From NCBI RefSeq assembly GCF_017876675.1, contig NZ_JAGIOI010000001.1, forward strand, positions 1,550,001-1,614,000: a stretch of 64,000 bases of DNA. Reading direction: 5' to 3'. The position numbers were made by a program, and so were the translations under genes. Under the pieces are notes generated by a model. The model made no database searches and had not been told where the DNA came from. It saw nothing but the letters and a program-made list of their open reading frames with translations. The DNA comes from Arthrobacter stackebrandtii. GTDB lineage: Bacteria > Actinomycetota > Actinomycetes > Actinomycetales > Micrococcaceae. Below are positions 8,274-16,272 of the stretch, one piece after another (position 1 is the first letter of the stretch; each line of letters opens with the position of its first letter).

Positions 8274-9752
8274 CTACTGGATTGTTGCAGTCAACCGGGC
8301 CACGTTGTCCACGTAGCGCGCCAGCATGGGCCGCTGCATCCACTCATCCAGCTGCAGTTCCCGGGACATGGATCGGTAGTGGTCCTCGACGGCGTGCATC
8401 TGGCGCACCACGTCATCATCGATCATCATGACCGTGACCTCGAGGTTGAGCGAGAAGCTGCGCATGTCCATGTTGGAGGAGCCGATCACGGCCACGTCAG
8501 AGTCCACCGTGAAGTGCTTCGCATGCAGCACAAACGGCTTGGGATAGAGGTAGATCCGCACACCGGCACGCAGCAGCGCCTCATAGTAGGAGCGCTGGGC
8601 GTGGTGGACCAGGAACTGGTCGCCCACCTCGGAGACAAACAGTTCCACGGTGATCCCGCGCTGGGCGGCCGTGGTGATGGCGTAAAGCAGCGAATCATCC
8701 GGCACAAAGTAGGGGCTGGAAATGGTGATGCATTCTTCGGCCGAATACAGCAGCGTATTAAAGAGGCGCAAGTTGTTCTCTGTGCGATATCCCGGGCCGC
8801 TGGGCACCACCTGGCACAGGGATCCGCCGGTGAAGGAATCCCAGTGATACGCCGCCAGCTGCGACTCCAGCGATTCCTCGGTTTCCGAAGACCAGTCGGT
8901 GGCAAACATGACATTGAGCGTGCCAACAATGGGACCCTCCAGCCGCGACATCAGCTCCACCCATTCGCGCCCCACCTTCACGTTGCGCTTCTTCCGGTAG
9001 GAGGGTTCAATCACGTTTTGGGAACCTGTGAAGCCGACCCGGCCGTCCACCACCAAGATCTTGCGGTGGTTGCGCAGGTCCGGCCGGCGCCACTGGCCCT
9101 TGACCGGCAGCAGTGGCAGCATGCGCCGCCACTCAATCTGGCTGGCCTTGAGCCGGCGGACCATGCCCCGGTAGCCGGGCACACGCAGCGAACCGATGTG
9201 GTCAAAAAGGACCCGCACCCGCACACCCCGCTCGGCGGCCGCTTCCAATTCCCTGAACAGCCTGTCCGTGCTGGCGTCGGAGCTCATGATGTAAAACTCT
9301 GCATTGACGTAGTGCGTGGCCCGGCTGATTTCATCCGCCATGGCGTCCAGGGACTCCTGGTACCCCTCGATCAGCTGAACCGAGTTGCCGCCCAGCGCCG
9401 GGAAGTAGCCCAGGTTCTGGTTCAGTTCCATGGCGGACTTCACCCAGGCCGGGCCGTCATAGTCGGGCACCTGGGAGGCAATGTCGCGGGTGCCCTCGAC
9501 GATTCGCCGGTTGACGTCGTCCTGGGTCTCCCGCCGCCGTCGAGAGAGCCGGAAATTGCCAAACATGAGGAACAGCAGTAGCCCGACGTACGGCAGGAAG
9601 AAGATGCACAGCAGCCAGGCCATCGCGGTGGTGGGGCGCCGGTTGCCGGGAATGACACCCAGCACCACGACGCGGATGACCAAGTCGACCAACACCAGCA
9701 GGGCCGATACCCATGCACTGCCCGTTGGCAGGCTAATCGCTGTCCAAACCAC
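8274..9752 (-). CDS. cls: Cardiolipin synthase (phospholipase D family)
   Basis: About 492 aa. Two N-terminal membrane segments are followed by two PLD catalytic motifs: HRKILVVDGRVGFTGSQN in the first half and LHAKHFTVDSDVAVIGSSN in the second (H-X-K-X4-D each). It condenses phosphatidylglycerol molecules (or CDP-DAG with PG) into cardiolipin at the cytoplasmic membrane. The frame is open to 9866 (TTG), but the GTG at 9752 is preferred: GGGAGGT lies 4-5 nt upstream and the length then fits the family. Transcribed divergently from the HdeD-like gene. Confidence 0.9.
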   Translation of the reverse strand: MVWTAISLPTGSAWVSALLVLVDLVIRVVVLGVIPGNRRPTTAMAWLLCIFFLPYVGLLLFLMFGNFRLSRRRRETQDDVNRRIVEGTRDIASQVPDYDGPAWVKSAMELNQNLGYFPALGGNSVQLIEGYQESLDAMADEISRATHYVNAEFYIMSSDASTDRLFRELEAAAERGVRVRVLFDHIGSLRVPGYRGMVRRLKASQIEWRRMLPLLPVKGQWRRPDLRNHRKILVVDGRVGFTGSQNVIEPSYRKKRNVKVGREWVELMSRLEGPIVGTLNVMFATDWSSETEESLESQLAAYHWDSFTGGSLCQVVPSGPGYRTENNLRLFNTLLYSAEECITISSPYFVPDDSLLYAITTAAQRGITVELFVSEVGDQFLVHHAQRSYYEALLRAGVRIYLYPKPFVLHAKHFTVDSDVAVIGSSNMDMRSFSLNLEVTVMMIDDDVVRQMHAVEDHYRSMSRELQLDEWMQRPMLARYVDNVARLTATIQ

Positions 9753-9908
9753 CGCACCTCCCGTGCCCAACGTCGCGGAATGCCGGACGGGTCGTGCCCG
9801 CTCCGGTGACACCACCTTATCCGCCGAAATTGCCGCAACGCCGCTCCCACGCGCACCGGTGGCCAACAGTTATGCTTGGCTGACCTACCACGAATAGCTG
9901 AGGCAACA

Positions 9909-10517
9909 ATGAGCGCTTCCCAAGAAACTATCGACATCTTCGCACTTGATCCGGCAACCCTGACCAAGAAGGCCATCAACGGCATGCGCGTTGCCTTCGG
10001 CGTCAGCGGCATCATCGCCGTGGTCCTGGGCATCATCCTGCTCGTGTGGCCGGTGAAGACCATTGCCGTCGTGGCCGTCATCCTGGGCATCTACTTCCTG
10101 GTGGCCGGCGCCATCAAGGTGGGCGTGGGCATCTTCGGACACAGCATCTCCGGCGGCATGCGCGCACTGAACATCGTCCTGGGCCTGCTTGTGATGGTCG
10201 CGGGCATCATCGCCCTGCGCAACTCGGCAGCCACGGGCGAGGCGCTGCTGATCTTCACTGTCATCATGATCGGCATCGGCTGGATCATTGAAGGCATCAT
10301 TGCCCTGGTTGAGTCCGGCAAGGCGGAGAGCCGCGGCTGGGCCATCATCTTCGGCATCATCAGCATCATCGCCGGCATCGCCGTGCTGGCCATTCCGGGC
10401 TGGACCGCATTCTGGCTGGTCATGATGAGCGCCATCATGCTGGTCATCCTGGGCGTTGTCGGCGTGATCCGCGCGTTCACCTTCGGCAAGGAATTCCTGA
10501 AGGCCGCTAAGCTCTAA
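9909..10517 (+). CDS. HdeD-family (DUF308) membrane protein
   Basis: 202 aa, about six hydrophobic helices arranged as repeated pairs (VLGIILLVWPVKTIAVVAVIL, ALNIVLGLLVMVAGIIAL, IIFGIISIIAGIAVLAIPG), the pattern of DUF308/HdeD proteins linked to acid resistance in enterobacteria; the role in actinobacteria is not established. The ATG at 9909 is chosen over an upstream TTG at 9876; GAGGCAAC is a weak ribosome binding site, and TATGCT at 9870-9875 is a possible -10. The pabC-like gene starts 3 bp after the stop, so they are probably co-transcribed. Confidence 0.85.
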   Translation: MSASQETIDIFALDPATLTKKAINGMRVAFGVSGIIAVVLGIILLVWPVKTIAVVAVILGIYFLVAGAIKVGVGIFGHSISGGMRALNIVLGLLVMVAGIIALRNSAATGEALLIFTVIMIGIGWIIEGIIALVESGKAESRGWAIIFGIISIIAGIAVLAIPGWTAFWLVMMSAIMLVILGVVGVIRAFTFGKEFLKAAKL

Positions 10518-10520
10518 CGC

Positions 10521-11420
10521 ATGACAGTTTTGGTTTTCCTGGACCCCGTCCACCCCGCAGGCCGCCTGGCCGACGCCTCGATCCCCACCATTTTGGCCAC
10601 GGATCAGGGCCTCACGCGGGGTGACGGGGTTTTTGAATCCCTCCTCGCAGTAAATGGTGTGCCCCGCAAGATGCAGGCACACCTGGACCGCCTCGCCGTA
10701 TCCGCACGCACCATGGACCTGTCCATCCCCGGCGCGGGTGAGTGGCAGGCGGCCATTGCGACGGCGCTCACGGCCTACGCCGCAGCCTCCCCTGACGGCG
10801 GGCAGTGCGTGGTCAAGCTCATTTCCACGCGCGGGCCCGAGGGCGCCGACTCGCCCACCTCATGGGTCACCGTGGCGCCCGTGTCCCCGTCCGCGGCAGC
10901 CCAGCGCGAGAAGGGCCTGGCCGTGGTCCTGCTGGAGCGCGGCTACGACAGTGACATTGCCGCACGGGCACCCTGGCTGCTCATGGGTGCCAAGACCCTG
11001 TCCTACGCGGTCAACATGGCGGCGCTGCGCCACGCCCACAGCGTAGGCGCCGATGACGTCATCTTCACCAGCAACGACGAACTTGTGCTGGAGGGTCCCA
11101 CCTCATCGGTCCTCCTGGCACACATCTCGGATGATTCCGGCATCCCGGTCAAGCGCCTCATCACCCCGCACCTGGACACCGGGATCCTGCCGGGCACCAC
11201 CCAGGGCGCCTTGTTCGCTGCGGCCAGGGAGGCCGGCTGGGAGCTGGGCTACGGCCCCGTCACACCCGCCGACCTGTTGGATGCCGACGCGGTGTGGCTG
11301 ATCTCCAGCCTGCGCCTGCTGGCACCGGTCAACTCGATCGACGGACAGGAAATCGGCAACGCTGCCACCCGTGCCGCGCTCACAGCCGAGCTGTCGGCGC
11401 TGCTGGCCGCAACGGAATAG
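10521..11420 (+). CDS. pabC: Aminotransferase class IV, probable aminodeoxychorismate lyase
   Basis: 299-aa PLP enzyme. Fold-type IV motifs are visible: DQGLTRGDGVFESL near residue 30, HLDRLAVSARTM, the PLP Lys in LLMGAKTLSYAVNM (about residue 160), and LVLEGPTSSVLL followed by LDTGILPGTTQGAL. It probably releases pyruvate from aminodeoxychorismate to make p-aminobenzoate, completing the PabB step encoded 2.5 kb upstream. Branched-chain or D-amino-acid transaminases share the fold, so the assignment rests partly on context. Confidence 0.82.
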   Translation: MTVLVFLDPVHPAGRLADASIPTILATDQGLTRGDGVFESLLAVNGVPRKMQAHLDRLAVSARTMDLSIPGAGEWQAAIATALTAYAAASPDGGQCVVKLISTRGPEGADSPTSWVTVAPVSPSAAAQREKGLAVVLLERGYDSDIAARAPWLLMGAKTLSYAVNMAALRHAHSVGADDVIFTSNDELVLEGPTSSVLLAHISDDSGIPVKRLITPHLDTGILPGTTQGALFAAAREAGWELGYGPVTPADLLDADAVWLISSLRLLAPVNSIDGQEIGNAATRAALTAELSALLAATE

Positions 11421-11436
11421 CCCGCCCCGCGTACAG

Positions 11437-12075
11437 CTAGGCGTAGGACCTGTCGCGGCTGGTGTGCCGCGCGCCGAGCTTGTTGCCCAGCCACATGGCC
11501 AGCGCCGTCGTGGCCACGAACACCACCGCAATGATGAGGCAGGTCAGCAGGACCGCAGCGTATCCGCCGTCGGCCGGGTTCAGGAAAGGGTAGGCGTACC
11601 AGCCGGTGGCCGCGCCCCGGACCAGCGAGTACGCGAGGTAGGCCAGCGGGAACAGCACGGCCACGCCGATGCGCTTGAGCGGGATGGGGTGGCGGGGCGG
11701 GAAGATGAGCCAGTCTGCCACGATGGCGACTGGCATGACATAGTGCAGCCACGTGTTGATCCAGGGCAGGAGCGAGCCGAGGTCGACATCCCGCAACAGG
11801 GCGCTGAACACAATGCCCACCAGTGCCATGCACACCACCGAGATGCAGCGCAGCAACGCCCAGGCCGGGCCAAGGTCCTTCCCGCGCCAGGCCAGCACCG
11901 ATTCAACCACCAGCACCGCGGCGGCAAAAATGTTGGACAGGTTGGTGAAATAGCTGAAGAAGTTCAGCACGCTGAAGCCGTGGCTGATGTGGATGCCCAG
12001 CTGAATTCCGACGGCGGCGAGGGTCGTGGCGCCAAAGGCGAAGCGGACGGCGGCAAACATGCGCGTGGTGGTCAT
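11437..12075 (-). CDS. Pr6Pr family membrane protein
   Basis: 212 aa with six hydrophobic helices and the characteristic stretch LNFFSYFTNLSNI near residue 40, LPWINTWLHYVMPVAIVADWL in the middle and YAYPFLNP later. This pattern matches the Pr6Pr (putative six-membrane-spanning) family, related to androgen-induced FAR-17a proteins, some of which are lipid-ester hydrolases; activity here is unproven. The frame is open to 12342, but the ATG at 12075 begins the conserved part; CATCAT sits 6 nt upstream, a possible leaderless -10. Convergent with pabC, divergent from the SAM-riboswitch operon. Confidence 0.82.
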   Translation of the reverse strand: MTTTRMFAAVRFAFGATTLAAVGIQLGIHISHGFSVLNFFSYFTNLSNIFAAAVLVVESVLAWRGKDLGPAWALLRCISVVCMALVGIVFSALLRDVDLGSLLPWINTWLHYVMPVAIVADWLIFPPRHPIPLKRIGVAVLFPLAYLAYSLVRGAATGWYAYPFLNPADGGYAAVLLTCLIIAVVFVATTALAMWLGNKLGARHTSRDRSYA

Positions 12076-12185
12076 GGATTCATGATGCCAGTGCCGGGGC
12101 CCGCGCGTCTGCTGATTTCCGTCATGTTGCGCCATACTCGCCCTGCGGTGGCGGTCCGGGAGCATGCGTGTGTTATTTTCAAAGG

Positions 12186-12290
12186 GAGTAATGAGTGCCA
12201 GCGCCAAGCCCTGACTTGCTGGACGGCAACCCTCTGTTCCGGCGGGGTGCCTCAGGTGAATACTCGGCAAACCCAGTGATCCATGGCTGG
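12186..12290 (+). ncRNA. SAM riboswitch (SAM-IV / SAM-I-IV type)
   Basis: GAGTA (12186-12190) pairs with TACTC (12261-12265) as P1. Between them are the actinobacterial SAM-IV core ATGAGTGCCAGCG, the CAAGCCCTGACTTG hairpin, CTGGACGGCAACCCTC, then GGCGGGGTGCCTCAGGTGAA, followed by the downstream CGGCAAACCC element. It lies 100-200 nt before the DUF1737-rhodanese-metZ operon, so SAM should switch off this methionine-pathway operon. Called by eye against the remembered consensus; a covariance-model search would settle the subclass. The 12076-12392 gap holds this element and otherwise only spacer. Confidence 0.88.
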
Positions 12291-12392
12291 CAATTTGCAA
12301 GCGTGAACCATCCCGCGGCGTCTTTGGCCCAACCCCAGGCACCGCCCCCAGCTCCCGCTTGCTGCGTCGGCTACTTGCAATGAGGAGTACCC

Positions 12393-12653
12393 ATGTCCGC
12401 GCACGAATCCCCCCTGGCCTACCGGCTCATCACCGGCCCCGACGACCGCGTCTTTTGTGAGCGGGTTTCGGAAGCCCTCGCGGAAGGGTATGTGCTCCAT
12501 GGCGGACCGGCCGTGACCTTTGACGGCACCTCCGTGGTGGCCGCCCAGGCCGTGATCCTGCCCGCCGCCGTGGCCGTCAGCGACGCCGCTGTCGCCACCG
12601 CGGTTGACGATCTGGACGCCGAACTTGAGTTCGACGGCGAGGGCATCGCATGA
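12393..12653 (+). CDS. DUF1737 domain protein
   Basis: 86 aa. The N-terminal half (YRLITGPDDRVFCERVSEALAEGYVLHGGPA) has the DUF1737 pattern; the C-terminal half is an Ala/Val/Asp-rich acidic tail. Function unknown. First gene after the SAM riboswitch, and its ATGA stop overlaps the rhodanese start by 4 bp, so it belongs to the sulfur operon. Confidence 0.85.
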   Translation: MSAHESPLAYRLITGPDDRVFCERVSEALAEGYVLHGGPAVTFDGTSVVAAQAVILPAAVAVSDAAVATAVDDLDAELEFDGEGIA

Positions 12654-13042
12654 GCTACGCAGGTGACGTGAGCCCGGAATCGGCGTGGGAGCGCGTGGCG
12701 GCGGGCGCCGTCCTGGTGGACGTGCGCACCGAGGGTGAATGGCAGCACATCGGCGTGCCGGACATTTCGGCGCTGAACGCCAAGCCCGCCTTCATCCAGT
12801 GGAACCTGGGCAGCGGCCACAACAACCCGGACTTCCTGCGCGAGCTGGCCGAGGTGGTCCAGCCGGGAACCGAGCTGGTGGTGCTGTGCCGTTCCGGCGC
12901 CCGCTCCATCGCCGCCGCCGAGGCGGCAACCGCCGCCGGCTACACGGCGTGGAACATCCTCGAGGGGTTTGAAGGCGAGCCCGACCGCTACGGCGAACGC
13001 GTGGTCAACGGCTGGAAGAACCGCAAGCTGCCCTGGCACTAG
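12650..13042 (+). CDS. Rhodanese-like sulfurtransferase
   Basis: 130-aa single-domain rhodanese. VLVDVRTEGEWQHIGVPD is the CH2-A region and the active loop is LCRSGARS, with the persulfide-forming Cys at about residue 83. Likely hands sulfane sulfur to a partner in homocysteine/methionine synthesis: it overlaps DUF1737 by 4 bp, lies 145 bp before metZ, and rhodanese-metZ adjacency is known in mycobacteria (Rv0390-Rv0391). Confidence 0.92.
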   Translation: MSYAGDVSPESAWERVAAGAVLVDVRTEGEWQHIGVPDISALNAKPAFIQWNLGSGHNNPDFLRELAEVVQPGTELVVLCRSGARSIAAAEAATAAGYTAWNILEGFEGEPDRYGERVVNGWKNRKLPWH

Positions 13043-13187
13043 CCTGCCGCGGCCTGCCAGCCAGCCGCAGGCGGCCACCACCGGCAGGCACACCAAACCC
13101 AACCGGCCCCGGGGTGCGCCAAGCGCATGGCGCAAGGGCCGCCGTCGTACTTCACCAGCACCACAAGCGAAAGCCAAGGAACCACCA

Positions 13188-14399
13188 TTGAGCAACTTTA
13201 ATGAGCACGCAGCCACATGGGCAGAGGACACCCAAGCCGTCCGCGGCGGCCTTGACCGCAGCAACTTCCAGGAAACGTCCGAGGCCCTGTTCCTGAACTC
13301 CGGGTTTGTGTACGAGTCCGCGGAGGCCGCCGAGCAGGCGTTCACGGGCGAGGTGGACCGGTTCGTGTACTCACGCTACGGCAACCCGTCGGTGGCCACG
13401 TTCCAGGAACGGCTGCGGCTGTTGGAGGGCAAGGAGGCATGCTTTGCGACGGCGTCCGGCATGTCGGCCGTGTTCACCGCCCTGGGCGCGCTGCTCGCTG
13501 CCGGGGACCGGGTGGTGGCGTCGCGCTCGCTCTTCGGCTCCTGCTTTGTGATCCTGAACGAACTGCTCCCGCGCTGGGGCGTGGAGACCGTGTTTGTGGA
13601 CGGGCCGGACTTGGAGCAGTGGCGCGAGGCGCTCTCGGTGCCGACCACGGCCGTGTTCTTTGAGTCCCCGTCGAACCCGATGCAGGAGATCATCGACGTC
13701 CAGGCCGTGTGCGACCTCGCCCATGCGGCGGGCGCGCAGGTGGTGGCCGACAACGTGTTCGCGACCCCGCTGCTGCAGCGCTGCGGCGACTTCGGCGCGG
13801 ACATCATCGTGTATTCGGGCACCAAGCACATTGACGGCCAGGGCCGCGTGCTGGGCGGAGCCATCCTGGGCACGAAGGAGTTCATCGACGGGCCCGTGAA
13901 GAACCTCATGCGCCACACCGGGCCGGCGCTGTCATCGTTCAATGCCTGGGTGCTGACGAAGGGCCTGGAGACCATGAACCTGCGCGTGACGCACTCGTGC
14001 AACAACGCGCTGGCGCTCGGCGAATTCCTCGAGGCGCAGCCGCAGGTGGCCCGCGTGCTGTACCCCCACCTGCCCTCGCACCCGCAGTACGAGCTGGCCA
14101 AAAAGCAGATGAAGGCCGGCGGCACCGTGCTGACATTTGAGCTGGCCGAACCGGCCTCCGGAACGCGCAAGGACGCCGCGTTTGCCTTGCTTAACGCGCT
14201 GTCCATCATCGACATCTCCAACAACCTGGGCGATGCGAAGTCCCTGATCACGCACCCGGCCACCACCACCCACCGCGCCATGGGGCCGGAGGGCCGTGCA
14301 GCGATTGGGCTCTCCGACGGTTTCCTGCGTTTGTCCGTGGGACTCGAGGACCTGGACGACCTCAAGAAGGACCTCGCGGCGGCGCTGGCAGCAATCTAG
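13188..14399 (+). CDS. metZ: O-succinylhomoserine sulfhydrylase
   Basis: 403-aa PLP enzyme of the Cys/Met-metabolism family that makes homocysteine from O-succinylhomoserine (or the O-acetyl form) and sulfide. Seen: DTQAVRGG near the N-terminus, YSRYGNPSVATFQERL, ATASGMSAVF, and the PLP lysine in YSGTKHIDGQGRVLGG; C-terminal SLGL-type motif replaced by NLGDAKSLITHPATTTHRAM, as in MetZ. The TTG at 13188 is chosen because AAGGA lies 7 nt before it and the preceding in-frame codons overlap the rhodanese gene in an atypical composition. Last gene of the SAM-riboswitch operon. Confidence 0.94.
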   Translation: MSNFNEHAATWAEDTQAVRGGLDRSNFQETSEALFLNSGFVYESAEAAEQAFTGEVDRFVYSRYGNPSVATFQERLRLLEGKEACFATASGMSAVFTALGALLAAGDRVVASRSLFGSCFVILNELLPRWGVETVFVDGPDLEQWREALSVPTTAVFFESPSNPMQEIIDVQAVCDLAHAAGAQVVADNVFATPLLQRCGDFGADIIVYSGTKHIDGQGRVLGGAILGTKEFIDGPVKNLMRHTGPALSSFNAWVLTKGLETMNLRVTHSCNNALALGEFLEAQPQVARVLYPHLPSHPQYELAKKQMKAGGTVLTFELAEPASGTRKDAAFALLNALSIIDISNNLGDAKSLITHPATTTHRAMGPEGRAAIGLSDGFLRLSVGLEDLDDLKKDLAAALAAI

Positions 14400-14427
14400 G
14401 GGCTGAACTGTACGGGCGTCCCTCCCA

Positions 14428-14483
14428 AGCACGACGGCGGCCGGTGACCTTTCGCGCGAAAGGTCACCGGCCGCCGTCGTGCT
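14428..14483. terminator. Perfect 56-nt palindrome, bidirectional terminator
   Basis: 28-bp arms with no mismatch and no spacer, beginning AGCACGACGGCGG and centred on TTCGCGCGAA, between the convergent metZ and XRE-MurA genes. Neither side has a strong U-tract. Position suits a shared terminator; the hairpin is far longer than termination needs. Confidence 0.7.
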
Positions 14484-14504
14484 CGGGGAAGAAGCCGAGC
14501 CGGA

Positions 14505-16037
14505 TCAGTCCTGAAAGTATTCGATCTCGGCGCCCACGGTGTTGAGGCGCTCGGCCAGGTCCTCGTAGCCGCGCTCGATGACGTAGATGTTGCGCAGCTC
14601 GGAGGTGCCCTTCGCGGCGAGCATGGCCAGCAGGATGCAGGCTGCCGGGCGCAGTGCCGGCGGGCAGCCGATTTCCGCGGCGCGCCAGGCGGTGGGGCCG
14701 GTGATGTCGATGCGGTGCGGATCCAGCAGGCGGACGCCGGCGCCGAGGCGGTTCAGTTCCGTGAGGTAGATGGCACGGTTCTCGTAGACCCAGTCGTGGA
14801 TCAGCGTGGTGCCCTCGGCGCAGGAGGCGATGACGGCGAAGAACGGCAGGTTGTCGATGTTCAGGCCGGGGAAAGGCATGGGGTGGATCTTGTCCGGTGC
14901 GGCCTTCAGTTCGGAGGGCAGCGTGGTGATGTCCACGAGGCGGGTCTTGCCGTTGCGTGCCACGTACTCGGCCGACTTGAGGTAGCGGAAGCCCATCTGC
15001 TCGAGCACCTTGAGCTCAATTTCCATGAACTCGATGGGTACGCGGCGCACGGTGACCTCGGACTTGGTCACGATGCCTGCCGTGATGAGCGACATGGCCT
15101 CGATGGGATCCTCGGAGGGGGCGTACTCAATGTCCACGTCGATGCGGGACTTGCCCTTGATGGTCAGCGTGGTGGAGCCCACGCCTTCCACCGTGACGCC
15201 CAGGCCCTGCAGGTAGAAGCAGAGGTCCTGGACCATGTAGTTGGGGCTGGCGTTGCGGATGACGGTGGTGCCCTCGCGGTGGGCGGCGGCCATGATGGCG
15301 TTTTCGGTGACGGTGTCCCCGCGCTCGGTGAGCACAAAGGTGCGGTCTTCGCCGTCGCTGCGAGGGGCCTGGACCAGGTAGAAGCCGTCGTGGGCGTTGA
15401 CGTCCAAGCCGAACTCGCGCAGTGCCTGCATGTGCGGCTCCACGGTGCGGGTGCCAAGGTCGCAGCCGCCGGCGTAGGGGATGCGGTAGGGGTTTTCCTC
15501 GTCCAGGAGCGGGCCCAGCAGCATGATGACACTGCGGGTGCGCTTGGCGGCGGCGATGTCCATCTGCGCCAGGTCCAGCACCTCCGGGCGGCGGATCTGC
15601 AGGTCGTTGTCATCGAGCCAGGTGCATTCGACGCCAATGGACGTCAACAGCTCAACAATGCGGTTGACCTCCTCAATCCGGGCCACGCGGCGCAAGGTGG
15701 TGGTGCCGCGGTTCAGCAGGCTGGCGCACAGCAGAGCCACGCCTGCGTTCTTGCTGGTGTTCACGTCAACGCTGCCGGAAAGCTGGCGGCCGCCGTGCAC
15801 GCGCAGGTGGGTGACGGCGTTTTTGGACACGGCCCCGACGCTGAAGAGATTCGCCTCGAGGAGGTCTTCCATGCGTTGGATCATCTTCAGGCTCAGATTC
15901 TGCTTGCCCTGTTCCATCCGCGCCACGGCACTCTGGCTGGTTCCGAGATGGGATGCCAGCTCGCCCTGGGTCCAGCCTTTTTCGTTCCGTGCATCCCGCA
16001 CCAAAACGCCGACAGTTTCTGCAGCCACTTGAGTCAT
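14505..16037 (-). CDS. XRE-type HTH domain fused to UDP-GlcNAc enolpyruvyl transferase (MurA-like)
   Basis: 510 aa. Residues about 10-60 are a Cro/C1-type helix-turn-helix (VRDARNEKGWTQGELASHL, then GTSQSAVARMEQGKQNLS). Residues about 75-510 are an EPSP-synthase-fold enolpyruvyl transferase: TSKNAGVALL retains the Lys-Asn pair, KRTRSVIMLLGPLL the phosphate-binding Arg region, and GGCDLGTRTVEPH keeps the catalytic Cys (about residue 192). So it probably transfers enolpyruvyl from PEP to UDP-GlcNAc, the first committed step to peptidoglycan, or senses that substrate to control transcription. The ATG at 16037 is chosen because TATAAA lies 7 nt upstream (16050-16045), a leaderless start. Standing alone, convergent with metZ. 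Confidence 0.87.
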   Translation of the reverse strand: MTQVAAETVGVLVRDARNEKGWTQGELASHLGTSQSAVARMEQGKQNLSLKMIQRMEDLLEANLFSVGAVSKNAVTHLRVHGGRQLSGSVDVNTSKNAGVALLCASLLNRGTTTLRRVARIEEVNRIVELLTSIGVECTWLDDNDLQIRRPEVLDLAQMDIAAAKRTRSVIMLLGPLLDEENPYRIPYAGGCDLGTRTVEPHMQALREFGLDVNAHDGFYLVQAPRSDGEDRTFVLTERGDTVTENAIMAAAHREGTTVIRNASPNYMVQDLCFYLQGLGVTVEGVGSTTLTIKGKSRIDVDIEYAPSEDPIEAMSLITAGIVTKSEVTVRRVPIEFMEIELKVLEQMGFRYLKSAEYVARNGKTRLVDITTLPSELKAAPDKIHPMPFPGLNIDNLPFFAVIASCAEGTTLIHDWVYENRAIYLTELNRLGAGVRLLDPHRIDITGPTAWRAAEIGCPPALRPAACILLAMLAAKGTSELRNIYVIERGYEDLAERLNTVGAEIEYFQD

Positions 16038-16249
16038 AAGTGCATTTATATCACGGTATGCATAATTCCCCGGGATCATGTGACCTTTTGGACAGTCTTT
16101 GAAGAAAATTCACGTAAATAATCGCCATGTGCGATAAATGCGCTGTCAGTTGTGCGTTAATGCCCCGCTTGTTACTCCACGGTACACCGGCGGGTCCGCC
16201 ACGCCTGAAACATCCGCCGTCGCGGCGCAACATTGAGGCAGTAAGCTGG

Positions 16250-16265
16250 CCTAACACGATTTAGG
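16250..16265. promoter_or_regulatory. LacI-family operator in front of lacI gene
   Basis: CCTAACACGATTTAGG, an imperfect palindrome matching the two sites before the sugar ABC operon (CCTAACNCG-NNTTAGG). It overlaps the ribosome binding site of the regulator gene, suggesting autorepression. Confidence 0.7.
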
Positions 16266-16272
16266 AGGCTCC

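Noticed and set aside
8086-8343. 85-aa minus-strand open frame after pabB
   Set aside because: It runs through the motif cluster and hairpin into the cls 3' end, with no ribosome binding site or family resemblance.
12969-13187. Upstream in-frame extension of metZ
   Set aside because: Those codons overlap the rhodanese gene and have non-coding composition; AAGGA precedes the TTG at 13188.
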